From an uncultured Maricaulis sp. (GTDB lineage Bacteria; Pseudomonadota; Alphaproteobacteria; Caulobacterales; Maricaulaceae): a stretch of DNA of 64,000 nucleotides. A program made the translations under genes and the position numbers. The DNA is taken from contig NZ_CAMYLS010000005.1 in assembly GCF_947259345.1 (NCBI RefSeq), positions 230,597 to 294,596 of the forward strand. Reading direction: 5' to 3'. Positions 62,882 through 64,000 of the stretch are shown in pieces. Numbering within the stretch: the stretch's first letter is position 1; each line of letters starts with the position of its first letter. Below the pieces are notes generated by a model, which did no database searches, was not told where the DNA came from, and worked only from the letters and a program-made list of their open reading frames with translations.

Positions 62882-63930
62882 GGGCGGGCCGCAGGCGAGT
62901 GTCGCGTCGGGCACGTCGTGGCTATGTCTTCCCGCTGGCCCTGTGGACGATTGCCGTGATCGCGCTCCTGCTCGGTGCCGCCTATACGGTGATGAGTGCC
63001 GCCAATGCGGTTTTCTCGCGAATCAGCGCGCGCGAGGAATCCCTGGCCGATTTCGAGGCCGCAGAGACAGATATCCTCCGCCTTCTGCTGACCGAACCCA
63101 TGGGGCTTTCCTCCGTGCGTGTTGGCGGGACTCGCGATCCGGATCCGATCAGTGGCGGCTTCGGGATTGGCGGCGAAGCCCTCTCGGCGACCGGCATGCC
63201 CTATCTTCATGCCGGTGCCCATGGTCCGGTCGTGGTGCGTCTGGTCGGCACGAACGGGCTGGTCAATCTTGGCGATGATCCCGGTCCGGCGTCGCAGGCG
63301 CTGCTGCTGGCGCTCGGCCTGGAGCGGGCCGATGCACAAAGACTGGCGGCGCGCCTGGTCGATTATATCGACGAAGATGACCGGCGCTTGCTGGGCGGCG
63401 CCGAGGCGGCCGATTATCCGGCCGGCCGGACGCCCCGCAATGCCCCGCTGTCCGCCGCCTCGGACGCGTGCGGCGCGCTGGGCTGGCGTGAAGAGGTGGA
63501 TTGGTGCGCCGATCCGCGCCTGATGGATCTGTTTGCCTTTGCCGGCGGCCAGTCCGCCATGGGCGCCCGCCTGGTGCCGGAATACCTGTTGCGCCAGCTG
63601 GTCGGCGGTGATGCGCGCCAGCTCGACCGCGCCATGGAGGCGCTGGAGGATCGCGACCGGCTGGTGCGGTATGAGGATTTCGGAATTGACGGGCTGGAAG
63701 GTCTCGATCCCTTCAATGACAATTCCGCCTTGCCCGGGCCGTCCTTCCTCATCATCACCCACCGCCCCGACGCCGAATACATACAGTTGACGCGGATCGA
63801 CCTGACGCTCGCAAACCTGTACAAACCCTATGAGATTGCGTTTTCGTATGTTGTGGGCGGATCGATTGTCGAGGGGGCGTTCCATGTCGAAGAGGCCGAC
63901 GCGCTTGATGAACTTCCTCAAGCCGGTTGA
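62878..63930 (+). CDS. gspK: Type II secretion pseudopilus tip protein GspK
   Basis: 350 residues. Basic leader RRARRG^YVFPLALWTIAVIALLLG; like other GspK it lacks the +5 Glu. Helix-hairpin-type domains with ADAQRLAARLVDYIDEDDRR, typical of GspK (DWIDxD region), and YLLRQLVGGDARQLDRAMEAL. Start is the GTG overlapping the gspJ stop. GspK caps the pseudopilus with GspI and GspJ. Confidence 0.9.
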   Translation: MRAGRRRVSRRARRGYVFPLALWTIAVIALLLGAAYTVMSAANAVFSRISAREESLADFEAAETDILRLLLTEPMGLSSVRVGGTRDPDPISGGFGIGGEALSATGMPYLHAGAHGPVVVRLVGTNGLVNLGDDPGPASQALLLALGLERADAQRLAARLVDYIDEDDRRLLGGAEAADYPAGRTPRNAPLSAASDACGALGWREEVDWCADPRLMDLFAFAGGQSAMGARLVPEYLLRQLVGGDARQLDRAMEALEDRDRLVRYEDFGIDGLEGLDPFNDNSALPGPSFLIITHRPDAEYIQLTRIDLTLANLYKPYEIAFSYVVGGSIVEGAFHVEEADALDELPQAG

Positions 63931-64000
63931 CCGCCGCGTGTCCGCCGCCGGCCTGGCGCCGCGCCCGGCTGGTGCGCTGGCGCGCGCGGTATTGGCCGGC
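63884..64000 (+). CDS. gspL: Start of next gene, probable GspL (cut by window edge)
   Basis: 39 codons are visible (MSKRPTRLMNFLKPVD, then an Ala/Arg/Pro-rich stretch). The frame overlaps the gspK end by 47 bp, and the ATG has a GAGGGGGC ribosome site; an ATG at 63908 is the alternative. The assignment to GspL comes from gene order only, as the usual domain lies beyond the window. Confidence 0.5.
   Translation, partial: MSKRPTRLMNFLKPVDRRVSAAGLAPRPAGALARAVLAG

Noticed and set aside
62797..63921. 374-codon - strand frame opposite gspK
   Set aside because: Shadow of gspK, which has a prepilin-like leader and is coupled to gspJ.

Overview
The window looks like a chromosomal segment of a GC-rich alphaproteobacterium, most likely a marine prosthecate lineage close to Maricaulis/Hyphomonadales. 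This is inferred from gene content and order: ruvCAB-ybgC-tolQRAB, a two-gene metH, a fused CysN/CysC, a DUF4164-zapA-6S RNA-fau block, and Tat-exported repeat proteins. No rRNA or tRNA gene, transposase, prophage or CRISPR array was seen. One contiguous stretch (about 41.0-44.6 kb) is clearly more AT-rich than the rest.

Layout. 1-6.6 kb (- strand): ruvCAB, ybgC, an unusual SnoaL-like gene, then tolQ, tolR, tolA and the start of tolB. 6.6-11.2 kb (+): three tandem paralogous genes for twin-arginine-exported proteins made of a 16-17 residue TDSDxGxYADPxGxGRG repeat, followed by a JmjC-type oxygenase and a strictosidine-synthase-like beta-propeller. 11.2-19.4 kb (-): sugar phosphate metabolism (tkt, pgi, an AGE-family mannose-6-phosphate isomerase candidate, a GDP-mannose pyrophosphorylase), yebC, a small unknown gene and ymdB. 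19.4-27 kb: a divergent methionine/SAM cycle locus, metF-metH(N)-metH(C) against metK-ahcY, with two similar palindromic operators between them. 27-29.2 kb (-): a SpoIIAA-like gene, fau, a probable 6S RNA, zapA and a DUF4164 gene. 29.2-36.5 kb: a glycosyltransferase, then sulfate uptake and activation (SLC13-type permease, cysQ, cysNC, cysD).

36.6-55.7 kb is a surface polysaccharide region: a sugar aminotransferase, several glycosyltransferases, galE, a gtrABC-like glucosylation cassette on AT-rich DNA, two methyltransferases, two exostosin-like proteins, three sulfotransferases, two coiled-coil proteins, and gmd-fcl for GDP-L-fucose. With the mannose genes at 15-18 kb and the PAPS genes at 32-36 kb, the window encodes much of what is needed to make a fucose-containing, probably sulfated glycan.

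55.7-64 kb holds type II secretion genes in a split arrangement: gspE-gspF and gspG-gspH on the - strand and gspJ-gspK-gspL (cut by the window end) on the + strand. Between the two - strand groups lies a gene for an extremely acidic secreted protein with its own terminator and a long upstream region that carries a CRP-like palindrome. The least explained and most interesting elements are the TDSD-repeat proteins with their neighbouring oxygenase, the coiled-coil proteins of the glycan locus, and the lysine-poor secreted protein inside the secretion locus.
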